A DNA stretch of 64,000 nucleotides from Microplitis mediator. Taxonomy: Eukaryota > Arthropoda > Insecta > Hymenoptera > Braconidae. Below the pieces are notes generated by a model, which saw only the letters and a program-made list of their open reading frames with translations, ran no database searches and was not told the origin of the DNA. Each line of letters opens with the position of its first letter. Positions within the stretch are counted from its first letter, which is position 1. Position numbers and translations under genes: made by a program. Positions 12,862-24,725 of this stretch are shown piece by piece. The stretch lies in the NCBI RefSeq assembly GCF_029852145.1, contig NC_079971.1, forward strand, positions 21,017,563 to 21,081,562. Reading direction: 5' to 3'.

Positions 12862-13986
12862 AGGGGGGAGGGGGCAAAGTGGGCCACTAGGAGCAAATTA
12901 GGCCCCTGAAAATTTTAAAAACTTCAAAAAATATGGGGGCAAAGTGGGCCTCTCAAAATTTTGTATACGCCAATAAATTCGGACGGAAAATAAGCTTATC
13001 GAAATTTCTTTATTAATGAGGGCTAAAATAGACCACCAAAACTGTTCATTAAATATAATTTATTAAGAAAGTTAAAGATAATAAGTTACGTTTTAAAATT
13101 AAGGGAGGGTGGGGCAGAGCGGCCCTCCTGAAATTTTGATAAAAAAAAAAAATTTTTTTTTTTCGACTAATTACTATAAATCCGATATGTTTCCGCATTT
13201 TTACCCTTACGCATGACATTTGGGGCAAAATGGACAAGCCCAAAATCTTGAAAAAGTGATTTTTTCATATTTTTATCGTCAAATTAAAAAAAAATTAGTA
13301 GAATTCCACATTTCTAGCCCTACGCATAACACCTGGGGCAAAATGGACCAGCCGAAACTTCCGAAAAAATTATTTTTTCATATTTTTCGGCCATTTCTCT
13401 ATGTAAGAGGCAAATTTGGTCACTAAAAATTTATAAAAATTAAATTTTTTTTTAGTTGATAAATTTTTGAAATAAAGTAAAACTATAGAATTGATTTTTT
13501 TTTTTTCATTAAATAACAATTAGTAATTAAGGTAATCGAGAGTGAACGATTTATTACACTTTAAAAAATTTTTTTCGAGTTATATAAAACCAAAAATAGT
13601 TGTCAAGAGAAAGAAATACATTCTTAATGATGAAAACAATTTAAAAAAAAAAAAAAACGAAAAACAAATTTTTTTTATCACTTTTTGGAGGGGGGCCGCT
13701 CTGCCCCACAAAAAAAAATTTTTTTTTTTCAGAATTTTGGCAAAATGTCCATAAATTTGTTCGAAATAGGACAAAAGCAAAGTGATCTTATGGTTGAAAG
13801 CCACAAAAAATAATAATTGGCTTAGGGGGGCCGCTCTGCCCCACCCTCCCCTATATCGCAGCAGACTATTAAAATGACTTTTATATTATTAAAATACAAT
13901 TGTTTTATAGTTATTTGCGAATATCACACGTGTAAAGAATAAAAAATATCAAATCCGAAGTTTTTAAGAGGGCTCACTTTGCCCCT
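12862..13986. mobile_element. G-run/C-run element, outer unit
   Basis: The left edge is G-rich (GGGGGCAAAGTGGGCC at 12870) and the right edge is its approximate inverse (GGCTCACTTTGCCCC at 13971-13985). Internal copies of the GGGCAAAATGG motif recur (13222, 13337). A second TIR pair at 13101/13853 lies inside, so the block is one element inserted into another, or a composite. Confidence 0.55.
13101..13853. mobile_element. G-run/C-run element, inner unit
   Basis: GGGAGGGTGGGGCAGAGCGG starting near 13103 is matched by an inverse copy, CCGCTCTGCCCCACCCTCCC, ending near 13850. A further internal inverse copy (GGGGCCGCTCTGCCCCAC) lies near 13693. The interior is A/T homopolymer-rich with no coding capacity. 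Same superfamily as 16016-16845 and the outermost element in the intron at 55125. Confidence 0.65.
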
Positions 13987-14062
13987 AATTTTCGGTTTTT
14001 CAATTTTAATGGACGAAGCATAATGAAGTGAACATAAGTATCAAGGGTCTCATAATATTATA

Positions 14063-14667
14063 CACTGTAAAAAGAGCGGTGTTAAAAATGGACTCGTTTT
14101 AACTCCGCCCGGTGTAAAAATGAAATTACACCGGTGTAGGAGGAGTAATACACCGGTGTTAAAACTACCAGTGTTAAAGCGGGGTAACCGGTGTAAAAGC
14201 GGAGTAAAACCGGTGTAAAAGTGGAGTGATATCGACGTAAAAGCGGGGTAACAGGTGTAAAAGTGGAGTAAAACCGGTGTAAAAGTGGAGTGATATCGAC
14301 GTAAAAGCGGGGTAACAGGTGTAAAAGTGGAGTAATGCCAGTGTAAAAGCGGGGTAAATTGCGTCCGCTTGAAGTATTAACTTTAACAATTATGAAACAC
14401 AAAAAATGTCAGTTCTTTATGAAAATTAATAAAAAAAATCATTTATTAACAAGTATATTGATCGAGTAAGTAAAAATATTGACAGAGTAAAATATTTTAA
14501 CACCGGTAAAGAATATCTGCACCGGCGGCGGCGTTACTTTAACACCGGTCTAGAATATTTACACCGGTGGCGGCGTTATTTTCACACCGCTTTCGGGGGT
14601 AAATTTAACACCGATAATTTTAACACCTACACCGCTTGGACTTGCCCCGGTGATTTTTTACAGTGTA
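14063..14667. mobile_element. CACTGTAAAAA-TIR element
   Basis: It starts CACTGTAAAAAGAGCGGTGT and ends with the inverse TTTTTTACAGTG. The interior is built from (A)CCGGTGTAAAA words and their complements (ACACCGGT), so it folds back on itself. No protein-coding content. Partial relatives lie at 23648-23957, 31145-31862 and the right edge of the window. Confidence 0.7.
14150..14360. repeat. Minisatellite, about 64-bp period
   Basis: GTGGAGTGATATCGACGTAA occurs at 14221 and 14285, each followed by an AAGCGGGGTAACAGGTGTAA string. The array lies in the left half of the CACTGTAAAAA element. Confidence 0.75.
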
Positions 14668-15216
14668 GTAATCATTACTATAATATTATGGTAACGGTTA
14701 CCATAATATTATGGTAATAATTACCACAATTATTTCACATGCGATATGGGAATTGTTACCATAATTTTGGGAATTATTCCCATACTTATGGGAACTTCTC
14801 CCAGAAAGTATGGGCCTATATCCCATAATTCCAAGTAATCATTACCATAACGATATGGGTGATATTTCATGAGGAACGGTTACCATAAATTTCTCTCCGT
14901 GTAATAGTATGGTCACTTTTACCATAAATTATAAGAATCATTACCATAAATTATAAAAATCTTTACCATAATATATGGCAACAGTTGCCATAAAAGTATG
15001 AGAACCATTACCATAAATTCACAGCAATTATAACCATGCTTTTATAGGAAGTATTCTGATATCATATAGAAATAAAAGTCGTATAAAAAAGAATAGTTAC
15101 CGGACTTTGTATAGATGCCATTCCTACAATCGATATTTAAAAAAAAAACCTGTTTCCATACAGTATGGAAACCATCTCCATAAAATGTAATTGTTACCGT
15201 AAATTTATCTCCGTGC
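14668..15216. mobile_element. ACACGGA-family elements with TTACCATAAT palindromic words
   Basis: The interior alternates ATGGTAA and TTACCAT. Right termini ATTTCTCTCCGTGTAA (about 14888-14904) and ATTTATCTCCGTGCAC (about 15199-15213) suggest two abutting copies. They resemble 9756-10780 in design but with a different palindromic word. Confidence 0.55.
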
Positions 15217-16014
15217 ACAAGTTAATAAATAAATTTATACAGTAAATTAAAATAAATAAATAACAAAACTTGACATTTAAAGTACGTTAATAAATTTACG
15301 GTAGGATCTTCTTCGGTAAAATAAAATGAAGAAGAAGGATCGCGTAGAGTGAAAGCCAAATGACGTTGGATATACTCAATTTTGTAAAGGAAAACTACTA
15401 TACCTAAGGTATATCACTCAAGTTAGGTAGGACGTATTGACAGGTTTCAGTAGACGCGAGTGGCGTTTGCTTCTATTTCTGCTTCTACTCCTACTGTATT
15501 ACTTTAACAAACTAAATTTATATTTAAGGCATGCTTTATTAAAGTCTACAGCTAAATTATGGTACCAGCGTAACAGAGACGCAAATAGTTACAGTTTAAT
15601 TCTGTTACGGGTACTTAGAGGTGAATTGATGTGACCACATGATAAATTCTACATTAATGTCGTTAATTGTTTATTAAAACGCTGGAAAATTTGATACGAA
15701 ATGAGATAGTTCATGTACTCATTTTATTATGTAATGCATTGAAAATATATGGGGCGTTAATTAATATAAAAGCATGCCAATGACGATTCGCTGATCGAAA
15801 CAGAAAATACTCATTGCGTAACTGTTACGGATTGGGGACTTTTTTATATATTTTTTGAGGAAATAGATTATTGTAGAGGTACGCAACTTTGATGTTACTT
15901 GGTCAAGTTCGAAAATGAGCCAAATCGGTCAATTAATTCGGAGATGCGGGCAAAATTGAATACATGTCTCAATTATACGGCATATATTCAGATTTGCCCG
16001 AATATAGATGGATC
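15217..16014. other. Non-coding stretch
   Basis: Nothing recognisable in this AT-rich interval between two elements. Confidence 0.45.
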
Positions 16015-16015
16015 T

Positions 16016-16845
16016 ATAGGGGAAGGGGGGGGGGGGCAAAACGGGCCCCCTAAAATTTTGGATGCCTCGAAATATTAGGGGGCAAAATGGGCCCCCAAAG
16101 TTTTTAACATGAAAAGTGTTTGGGGCGGGGAAGGGGCAAAATGGGACATTGAGGCAAAATGGGCCACTGAGGCAAAATGGTCCCCTCAAAATTTTTAACA
16201 TGAAAAGTGTTGGGGGGAGGGGGTAAAATGGGCTGTCTAGACTTTGAAAACCTACGAATATTTTTTAGCCAAACGGGTTCCTAAAATTTTTTTAACAGAT
16301 ATGATTAAAGAATTATGATAAGAGGCAAACTAGGTCACGAGTTCAACAGCATTACTAACTATTATTTTTTTCAAAAACAATTTATTCTATATAATCGAAA
16401 ATAATTAAAATATAAGCAATCAAGTAATGAAATTAAGTTATTTTTAGGTCCAAATTTTCACTATTAACTCTTTTTTATACTAAACACACAGCAAAAAGTT
16501 TCAAAACACAAAACAAGCGACAAACATGCATTGAGTTTTGTTGGGGGCCCGTTTTCCCAACTTTTCAGGATTTTTTCATTTTCATAGACACAGCAAATTA
16601 ACACCAAAAACTCAGCAGAAGGAAAAAAAAGTGAAACAAGCTAAAAAACTCGCATTATTAAAATTTTTTGAGGGGGGCCCATTTTGCCCCACATTTTTTA
16701 ATTTTTTATTTTTAATGGACAGAACAAATTAACGTCAAATACTTCGAGAGGGAGTAAAAAAAAAGTAATACAAGTAAAAAAAACTGAGGATTTGAAAATT
16801 TTTTTCTTAAGGGGCCCATTTTGCCCCCCCCCCCCCCTTCCCCTA
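16016..16845. mobile_element. G-run/C-run element with TA target duplication
   Basis: The left end is TA then GGGGAAGG followed by a G12 tract and CAAAACGGGCCCCC. The right end is GGGGCCCATTTTGCCCC followed by a C-run, CCTTCCCC and TA. TA on both sides fits Tc1/mariner-type target duplication. Internal tandem words (GCAAAATGGGCC, TTTTTAACATGAAAAGTGTT twice at 16105 and 16193) are present. No transposase. Confidence 0.75.
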
Positions 16846-17154
16846 CTTTTTCTGTACGGGATTAATCTTAAAATAATTTTTGAACGAAAAGTGATAGCCT
16901 ATTTTATAAAGCCTCTAAATACAAAATACAGACTGCACATTGATGCACTTAGGAAAAAAGCTCGGCCAAAGTTTCGATTAACTGCGCAAGTGCAACAAAA
17001 ATAGAACCATAAGTGAAATGAATGTGATAAAGAAACAAGTTCAAACCGCTCTTAAGTTGATCATATGAAGTTCATTCGATTTACTTCAATTTTGGATACT
17101 TATATTGTTTTTTTGACGATTTTACAAAAAAAATTAATAGCATTGAAAAATTAA

Positions 17155-17821
17155 TGACCTTGTGAGCCAACCTCAAAACTTCCCGCTGTTTCACAGCTCA
17201 GAGAGATCAAGAATTCTCTAAACATGGATAAGTGAAATAAGCGAATATTCACTAACTCGGAGTGCCGATTTGCACTTTAAGTTAGTGAATATTCACTAAT
17301 TTATGTTTAAAGAGAACATTACTGTATGGAAATTTTTAAACTCTCCGAGATCAGAACTTAGTTATTTAGTTGTTTAACTGAAAAAAAAATTAATTTTTGT
17401 CATATGGTATCTTTATGACGGATCAATGTATTTGAACGTACTTGGCGGCAATTGAAAAAGCGCATCAATATTTAGAACTGGATACATTTTGAAGCAAATT
17501 GGGCAAGTAGTTTATGATTTTAACGAAAAAATACTTTAAAAAAAAAAAAAATTTGTAATTTTTATTTTTCGTATAACTCATAAACTACTCAACCAATCGA
17601 CTTCAAAATCTATCCAGATCTAAGTCTTGATGAGCCTTTTCAATAGCCGCCAATTACGTTCAACCCGGTGGCTTAGTTCTAAAGTTATCGTACTTCATAA
17701 ATTAGTTTACACACACTCACTCACATGTACAACCGGAAATAGTCAGAATATCTTACTAGGACCTTAAAACGTCGAGATCTGATAAATGCTCGGAAATTTT
17801 CAATTTTTATAGCGAGAAGTT
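17155..17821. mobile_element. ACTTCCCGCT-family element, copy 1 (carrying a nested insertion)
   Basis: It begins with TGAGCCAACCTCAAAACTTC, related to the start at 30149, contains ACTTCCCGCT at 17179, and ends with AGCGAGAAGT at 17811-17820, an approximate inverse. The interior (TCAGAATATCTTACTAGGAC, AACGTCGAGATCTGAT) is shared with 30149-30942 and 47499-48395. It is non-autonomous. Confidence 0.65.
17213..17335. mobile_element. CTCTAAA/AGTGAATATTCACT element fragment, nested
   Basis: It is bounded by ATTCTCTAAACATGGATAAG and TTATGTTTAAAGAGAAC, which are inverses with a few mismatches. It holds the AGTGAATATTCACTAA palindrome that also fills 19964-20700, and interrupts the ACTTCCCGCT copy 1. 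Confidence 0.5.
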
Positions 17822-19963
17822 GAAAGACTGTCAGTCACTCGAATTGATAACCGATCATAATATTCGAGACAAGGAAATACGAGACAATAAAATCGAACTT
17901 AGTATATCCGTATCAAAAAATCCTGATAAATCGTTGATAATTGTCAGGGATTTTTTTAGAGAATCTTAAATCCTGAAAAAACATAAATATTTGCCACGGA
18001 CTTTTTTGTTTGGGATATTTTTATCTCGAGTATTACAATAATAGGATATTATGAGTAAAAACGATATATAAGCTTTCTACTCGAAAAAACGTATACTTTT
18101 CCATTTCCGGTGTTGCCGGATGGCTCTACTTTTTGTTAATTTGATTTGCTAAATTAAATAAGTATTGGATTACTTGGTGATTTTGACTATTCAATTACAT
18201 TCAGGCCATTGTATTTTTAGTGGACTATAAGAAATCGAGAAGGAAATTGTAGTGAATTCTCACTTTGACTTTATTCCTTTATTTCGAGTTCCGGAGTTTA
18301 AAATAAAATTACCTCGCGTGCGGAATAAATATAGTTTTTAGTACCAAAGAGTTCTGAACTGTTAAATATTTTTCAAATTGAATTTTTTTTTCGCGCGCTG
18401 AAATAGTTTTTCTTAATGACAATGGGAAAAATTCATTATCTTTTTCAATTGAAAAATAGAATTTCGATTATTGATAATTTAAACTTAATTCAAAATTTTG
18501 GCAATAAGAAAAAATTTTTTGAGTTTTCAAATATTTTTAAGATTTTCTCATTTTTAGAGAGGATTTTTTAATGTAAAACTCAAATTTTCTTACAAGAATG
18601 AAAAAATTAAAAAAAATTAAAGTCTTGTAGGTCACCCTAATGATCTACATCGATTTAATTAGATCTACGTTACCATAAAAAATGTAACAAATTAGGTCTA
18701 CATTAAGCCAAATTATTTTTTCATGGATCATTAAATTTTTCTTTGATAATAACAAAACTTCTTCAAGCAAATTGACTTAAAATTAAACTGGGAACACCAA
18801 ATTTTTTTTTTATTGATCCAAAAAAATTTTTTTCAAAATTCAATCGAACTAATAAAATTTTTTTTTTCTATCGATTGTAGTCAAAAATTTTACTAAAATC
18901 CGAAGTACATCTAGAAATTTGTAGTTCAAATAAACTACAGTATAAATTTTGAATTTTAGATTAAAAAAAAATTCTTGTAAAAATAATCCGAGGTTCAAAA
19001 AAAATTTTGTTTATCTATTTCACGATATGAATTTATTTTGATTGATAAAAATAAATGATATTCAGTTTAGTTAATTAAAAAAAAAATAATAATGATAATA
19101 AATAAATATAGAACGAGGTAAATTTAAAGTCAACACTCATGTGAACATGAAGGCTGCAGGAAGTAGTTCTAGGATTTTTTAATTAGGAGACTCGAATCTT
19201 TTTAGGTTTCAAAGCACGTACAGTAGACATGCGGACAGAAACAAAAAATAAATAACAAAGAATACATACATATATACATTTAATCTTTATACGGGTTTAA
19301 ATAGAGGCAGTAGCACATTTTAAAGTACAAAAAAGGTTGAAACAGTGCAGCAGTAATACGGTTCCACAGTCAAAGTATAAGTAATAATGCTAAATATATA
19401 TCTCTATACATATGTATATATAGATATATATATACATCCTAAACAGGCATACAGGCTTCGGTTTTCCCCAGTTTCAACAAACCACCTAAACCATTATCGG
19501 CGTTGAGTATATTTATCGTGCTCCGGCCCGCTCATTCGGGTTTCCGGTGTTAACGTTTATTTATGGCGCCCGCAGCTTCAGGGCAGTTGCTACTACTGCC
19601 ACCGCTATATACTTCCTTCTATCCTCACGGCTTCACGTTCTGCCGATGAATTTTCACAAGCTTAATATATACACTAATCTAATTTCACTCAATCTTTTAA
19701 CTACTCAACAATATTTTTATACTTAATTATTTTGAGACTACGCCAAAAACTTTTAGCGCGAAGAAATTATTTTTTTTTCTGCGTTTAAAACAAATTGACC
19801 CGGGTCGGAAAATTCCATCTGTTTAAAAATAAATTGTGAATTCAAATATTCTTTGTTTAATTTCGGTTTTTAAATTGTATTTATTTTATATGAGATTTCA
19901 ATAGATTTTCGTCTGAACTTTTCCTTATCCAGGTCAATATCAGACATGTTTTCGTATTATATT
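17822..19963. other. Non-coding AT-rich stretch
   Basis: Homopolymer-rich sequence with no credible exon. A TATA microsatellite occurs around 19390-19440. Slightly higher GC at 19500-19640 without a conserved frame. Confidence 0.45.
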
Positions 19964-20700
19964 TACTCTCTAAAACTAAATAAGTGAAAATTTCACTAAT
20001 TGAAATAGTGATCTTAAAATTCACTACAAAATTAGTGATTTTGAATTAGATTCACTAATTCATGAGTGATTCCCCAGATTCTACAATGATTACTAGTGGC
20101 GCCTCGCTTAAGGACTTTTTATTCTATCGTTGAATTATCAAATTCAGGGCAAAATTAATTACGATAATTTTTAAATACAACTGAACAGTATTAATTCAAG
20201 TAAGTTAATTAAATAAAACCTAATTTAGTTGCTAAATAATACATCTTGTTATTTTTTTATAGCTTTATATTTTTACTCCAACTTTTTTTACCGAACCTGA
20301 ATCAAAACCATCATTGACAATAGATTCAGGTTATGAGTTATAATTATGATATAAATATTTACCGTATGAAAGTAATTTTAATTGTTAATTTAGTCGATCA
20401 AGTTGCTAAAAAAGTTTTATAATCAATTACAAATAATAATCATAATAATAATAATATTTTGATACAATATTATTAGCAACGATACAATATTTTTCCAAAT
20501 AAATCCTCGTCAACAAGTGAATTAGTACATTTTTGACTAATTCAATCAGTGAAATTTTCACTAATTCTATATGTTGTTTTTTTTTACTAATTCAAAAAGT
20601 GAATAGTCACTAATTCATAGTCGTATACTTTGGACAATTTAGATTAGTGAATATTCACAAGTAATTAGTGGTTTTTCACTAATTTAGTTTTAGAGAGTAG
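19964..20700. mobile_element. TACTCTCTAAAAC-TIR element
   Basis: The ends are a perfect inverted pair: TACTCTCTAAAACTAAA at 19964 and TTTAGTTTTAGAGAGTA ending at 20699. The interior repeatedly uses AGTGAAAATTTCACTAA-type palindromes near both ends, with an AT-rich core. Relatives are at 17213 and 62251. Confidence 0.75.
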
Positions 20701-20755
20701 ACTGTTTTTAATCGCCTTTAGATACAAAACATGACTTTTGACAAATTTAAATAAT

Positions 20756-21760
20756 AGAGTGTTTCAAAAAATCGACTTTTTTTTTTTTTTTCTCGAAGAA
20801 CATTGAAAAATCGACAGAGTATCTTTAGACAAAGACCCTGTTAAAATATGAGACCTTAATATTAATATTTAAAGGTAGCGATTCGCGATTTTCTATTTTC
20901 CATTTAAATAACATAGGAAAAAAAAAATTTTAAGTTTTGAATTTTATACCTCGGCGATGGCTTATTGAACAAATAAGTTCAGGATATATTTTTATAGAGA
21001 ATTGAACGCTCTACAAAAAAAGTCTCTTATCATTTTTTGATAAATCCATCTGCTCAAAAGTTATTGGGGCTCGAAGTTAAGTTCGAGTAAATTTCGAGAT
21101 CTTTTTACTTTTCCGGCGAAACTATCGGACTTATTATAAAATGTTATAAAATCTTTTCTGTAGACAATTTTATTTCCTACAAATCATGAATAAATTTTTT
21201 TCAAATTCTGCATTGTTTTCTAATTATTTCCATTTTAATTCCAAGCTCCTAAAAAAATAGTGTTCTGATCGATTTTAAGAGCTTGGCATTAAAATGGAAA
21301 TAACTAGAAAACAATGCAGAATTTGAAAAAAATTTATTCATGATTTGTAGGAAATAAAATTGTCTACAAAAAAGATTTCATAACATTTTATGAGAAGTCC
21401 GATAGTTTCGCCGGAAAAGTAAAAGATCTCGAAATTTACTTGAACTTGACTTCGAGCTCCAATAACTTTTGAACGGATGGATTTATCAAAAAATGATAAG
21501 AGACTTTTTTTGTAGAGCGTTTAATTCCCTACAAAAATATACCCTGAACTTATCTGTTCAATAAGCCATCGCCGCGGTATAAAATTCCAAACTTAAAATT
21601 TTTTTTTCCCATGTTATTTAAATGGAAAATAGAAAATCGCGAGTCGCCTTTAAATATTAATATTAAGGTCTCATATTTTAACAGGGTCATTGTCTAGAAA
21701 TACTCTGTCGATTTTTCAATATTCTTCGGGGAAAAAAAAGTCGGTTTTTTGAAACACTCT
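20756..21760. mobile_element. Foldback (palindromic) element, copy B
   Basis: TIR AGAGTGTTTCAAAAAATCGA at 20756 is matched by its inverse ending GAAACACTCT at 21760. Arms of about 495 bp are near-perfect inverse copies around a centre at about 21265, so a transcript would fold into one long hairpin. It shares internal text with copy A (TGAACTTATCTGTTCAATAA, TAGAAAACAATGCAGAATTT). No coding capacity is retained: the frame seen in copies C and D is broken here by stops. Confidence 0.85.
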
Positions 21761-21766
21761 CATAAA

Positions 21767-22640
21767 TAATAATAATTAGATTTATAATTTAATTTTAATT
21801 TTTTCGATATTCGAAACATGCTAATGCGCATTCGTAATAAGAGGTCACAAGAATTTTAATGGTTTCTAATTCCAAAATATTTTTCAATTTTATCCAGTAA
21901 ATAAGAAAGATTTCTTGACATTTCAAGAGTAATTTTCTTACTTTCATTAAATATTATAAATATTCAGTGAAGGCAACTAAAAAAATAAAGTAGTCAAACT
22001 GTTATAACTGCCAAAATTTTTAAACAAGACACACTAAGCAAATGGTCAACAAGATATAATCAATTCTAGAACTTTGAATATTTTTTCATAATTTTTTAAT
22101 GTAATGAATAGTAAAGTGGGAAAGAACTCGTGATTATGTAATTTTTAATTCGATAATTGAGGTAGTCGGATAGCTAATTCGATAAAATGTCGCTCCCCTT
22201 CGTATGTACAATTTAGAGAGAATAATTTCTGAGCAATTTAAACAAAATTTTATAATTTCGTTCCATTTGTATATTTTATTGTGAAAAAGTTAATTGTAAG
22301 TAATAAAACTGCTAATACATTTCTGCATTACGGCAGTGAAATACGCACTCCAATTCGTCATGACAGCGTCGTTTTACTACTTACCAGTAAATCCAAGGAA
22401 TACCGTAACCCGCACGTAACCTTCGCACATGAAATAAAAATTGCGTATTTTTTAGCAATTAACCCTCGATAGAATAAACAGAATATTCCACAGAACATTC
22501 CACTACACCGAAAGATGCGCATACCTACGTAAGTATTATATTTACGCAGATATGTCCAGGCCCTGGGTAAATTACCGTTAAAAAATTATAACATAATACT
22601 TGACAGTTTGAACGAAAAACAAAAATAAAAAGATTGTTTA
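21767..22640. other. Non-coding AT-rich stretch
   Basis: No gene recognised. Confidence 0.45.
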
Positions 22641-23196
22641 TTTGAACGGCTGCTAAAAGGTTGATGACATGTGTCTGAGGAGGAAAATTATGTGCGCTCA
22701 TACGCCACTTAGCGGGGACTCCTGAAACTACGCCAAATGGATTCAGGAGTCACCACTAAGCGGCGTATGAGCGCACAGACTTTTCTTCCTCAGACACACC
22801 CGCATGAAAAAACTATATATGGCCAAACATATATTGATAAATATATGATGAATATGTGATGATATAAAACGGCAAAGTTATATACATCTAATTATATATG
22901 TTTACTCAATATCATTATGATATATCCGACTTGATATAACTCTGAATGTATTCTTGCCATATATATTTCCAGATATGTTGCAAAATATAATGTAACAATA
23001 TAGTAATTTTTGATATGTGAAAATATGTAATATAAAGTATATGATGAGATATATTATTGCTATACAAAACTACATATATTTTCTACATATATATCCTCAT
23101 AAAGTATCATAATTTAACGCCACATATATACTAGCACGTATTCATGGTAATATATTATTGCTATATTTGTCATCAACCTTTTAACAGCCGTTCAAA
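22641..23196. mobile_element. Element with 28-bp TIRs enclosing a long hairpin
   Basis: The outer inverted repeats (22641-22668 and 23169-23196; key part GGTTGATGAC/GTCATCAACC) differ at one base. Immediately inside the left TIR lies a 128-bp hairpin (22671-22798). This is followed by a CCCGCATGAAAAAACTATAT terminus at 22799 and AT-rich TATAT sequence up to the right TIR. It is probably a TIR element carrying a second inserted family. Confidence 0.7.
22671..22798. repeat. 128-bp hairpin, arms about 56 bp
   Basis: GTGTCTGAGGAGGAAAA and GTGCGCTCATACGCC on the left are matched by GGCGTATGAGCGCAC and TTTTCTTCCTCAGACAC on the right, with a loop of about 15 nt at 22727-22741. A few mismatches only. 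Confidence 0.8.
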
Positions 23197-23647
23197 TGGA
23201 CAATTTTTTTTTCCTTTTTTTGAATTGTCATTTCATACCTGGATTACCATAATATTAATATAAATTAGACGGTCTAATTGAAACTGCTAATAACAGTTGA
23301 TTGTTACAACTCTGGAATTTTTTATTTTTAAATAAATTTATTGCATACGTGAAAGGTAAAATTATAAAAAAATATTAAATTTAAGTTGTTATACTTTTCA
23401 TAACTTATAAATGAACTTTTTTCAAAAGTTTCCATGCTAATTTTGTTTTTTTTATTTTTTTTGTTCTCACAAAAATGGACTAGTTCTTTACATTCTAAGG
23501 ATGTTTAAAAAAAATAGCTTTTATTGTCACTTCGAAAATGTTAACTAATCATTGTCCCTAAACTAACCATGAAATTTTGCTAGTCATCGAAATTGATCAA
23601 AATAATCGTCCAAAAAATATAACGAGGTACGTTATTTCCTATAAACA

Positions 23648-23957
23648 TCCACAGTAAAATAATCATTGTTAAAATAGATAATTTAACAGCAGTTCAGTGT
23701 TACATTGGTGTAGCGGTGGTACTTAGAGGGGTTATCCGACCAGTGTTAACACGGTATGCATGTGGAGTAAAATAATTCCGATCGGAGCATGAGGGTGCGA
23801 GTATGTTTTTATACAAAACAGAAAAAAACTACTTTTTTTTGTTAATAATGAGAAAAATTTTAACACTGTTTCCGATTTAAATTTAACGCCAATGGCCTTA
23901 AGGCTGTTAATTAACACCAGGATAGCGTGGACTTAGACCGGTTTTTTTACAGTGTAA
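23648..23957. mobile_element. CACTGTAAAAA-family element, degenerate
   Basis: The right end CCGGTTTTTTTACAGTG matches the terminus at 14667. The left end near 23648 (CCACAGTAAAATAATC) is diverged. GTGTTA/TAACAC words are present as in the other copies. Confidence 0.5.
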
Positions 23958-24117
23958 ATATATAAACTTTTAAATTACTGATATTTTTGGGAATACCCTA
24001 GTCAAATAATTGAACCTCTACAGTATAGAAACGGAAATGAACGCAGTATAGTTTTACATAAGATCCAATAATACGTTAATTCGAAGCCCAAATTTAAGGC
24101 TAAAATTGAGGTTCAAT

Positions 24118-24725
24118 TCTCCAACTCTGGTTAACTTCCCATACAGAAAAAAAAGTCGGCCCATTACTGGGTCGTGAATGGCTGCAAATTTTGAAGCATC
24201 GGCCGAAGATCGGCAAAATATCGGATGATAACGATATGCCAAGCATGGCAGTCGCCAGCATTGGCCAATCGTGGCAATCAATCATCGGCCAAAGCTTGGT
24301 ATCAAGCATCAGTCAAAGCTTAATTTACCTCAATTATTTAATAACAACTATACTAAATAAAAATGATGAATTCGCGTTTCTACGCGTTAATATGAACCTC
24401 TGACATGGTAAATAAAATTGAAACGTAAGATTTCTTTTTTAATCAAATTTGAAATAATCATTTATATAAGTTGAGAAAATAAATAACGGAAACAGAATCA
24501 TCTAATATAAAGCAAGTAGCGCTTGCGCAAAGAGCACTCGATCAAACCGTTGGCCAACGAACGGCTGTTAATTGTGCGCCATTTTTATAAGCAAAAAGAC
24601 GGCTGCCAATGATTCACCATGCACGGGCCAGTATAGTTCGCCATTTATTGGTCAATCATTGCAAACCGGGCATCGGCCGATCTATGGGAAAATTCCTAAG
24701 CTCGGCGCCTTTGTATGGGTTACTC
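24118..24725. repeat. Repeat rich in TCGGCC/TTGGCCAAT words
   Basis: Short words related to TCGGCCGAT, GGCCAATC and ATCGGCCAAAGC recur on both strands between 24155 and 24690. The edges TTCCCATACAG (24137) and TTTGTATGGGTTAC (24710) are roughly inverse. Probably a minisatellite-bearing element; boundaries uncertain. Confidence 0.4.
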
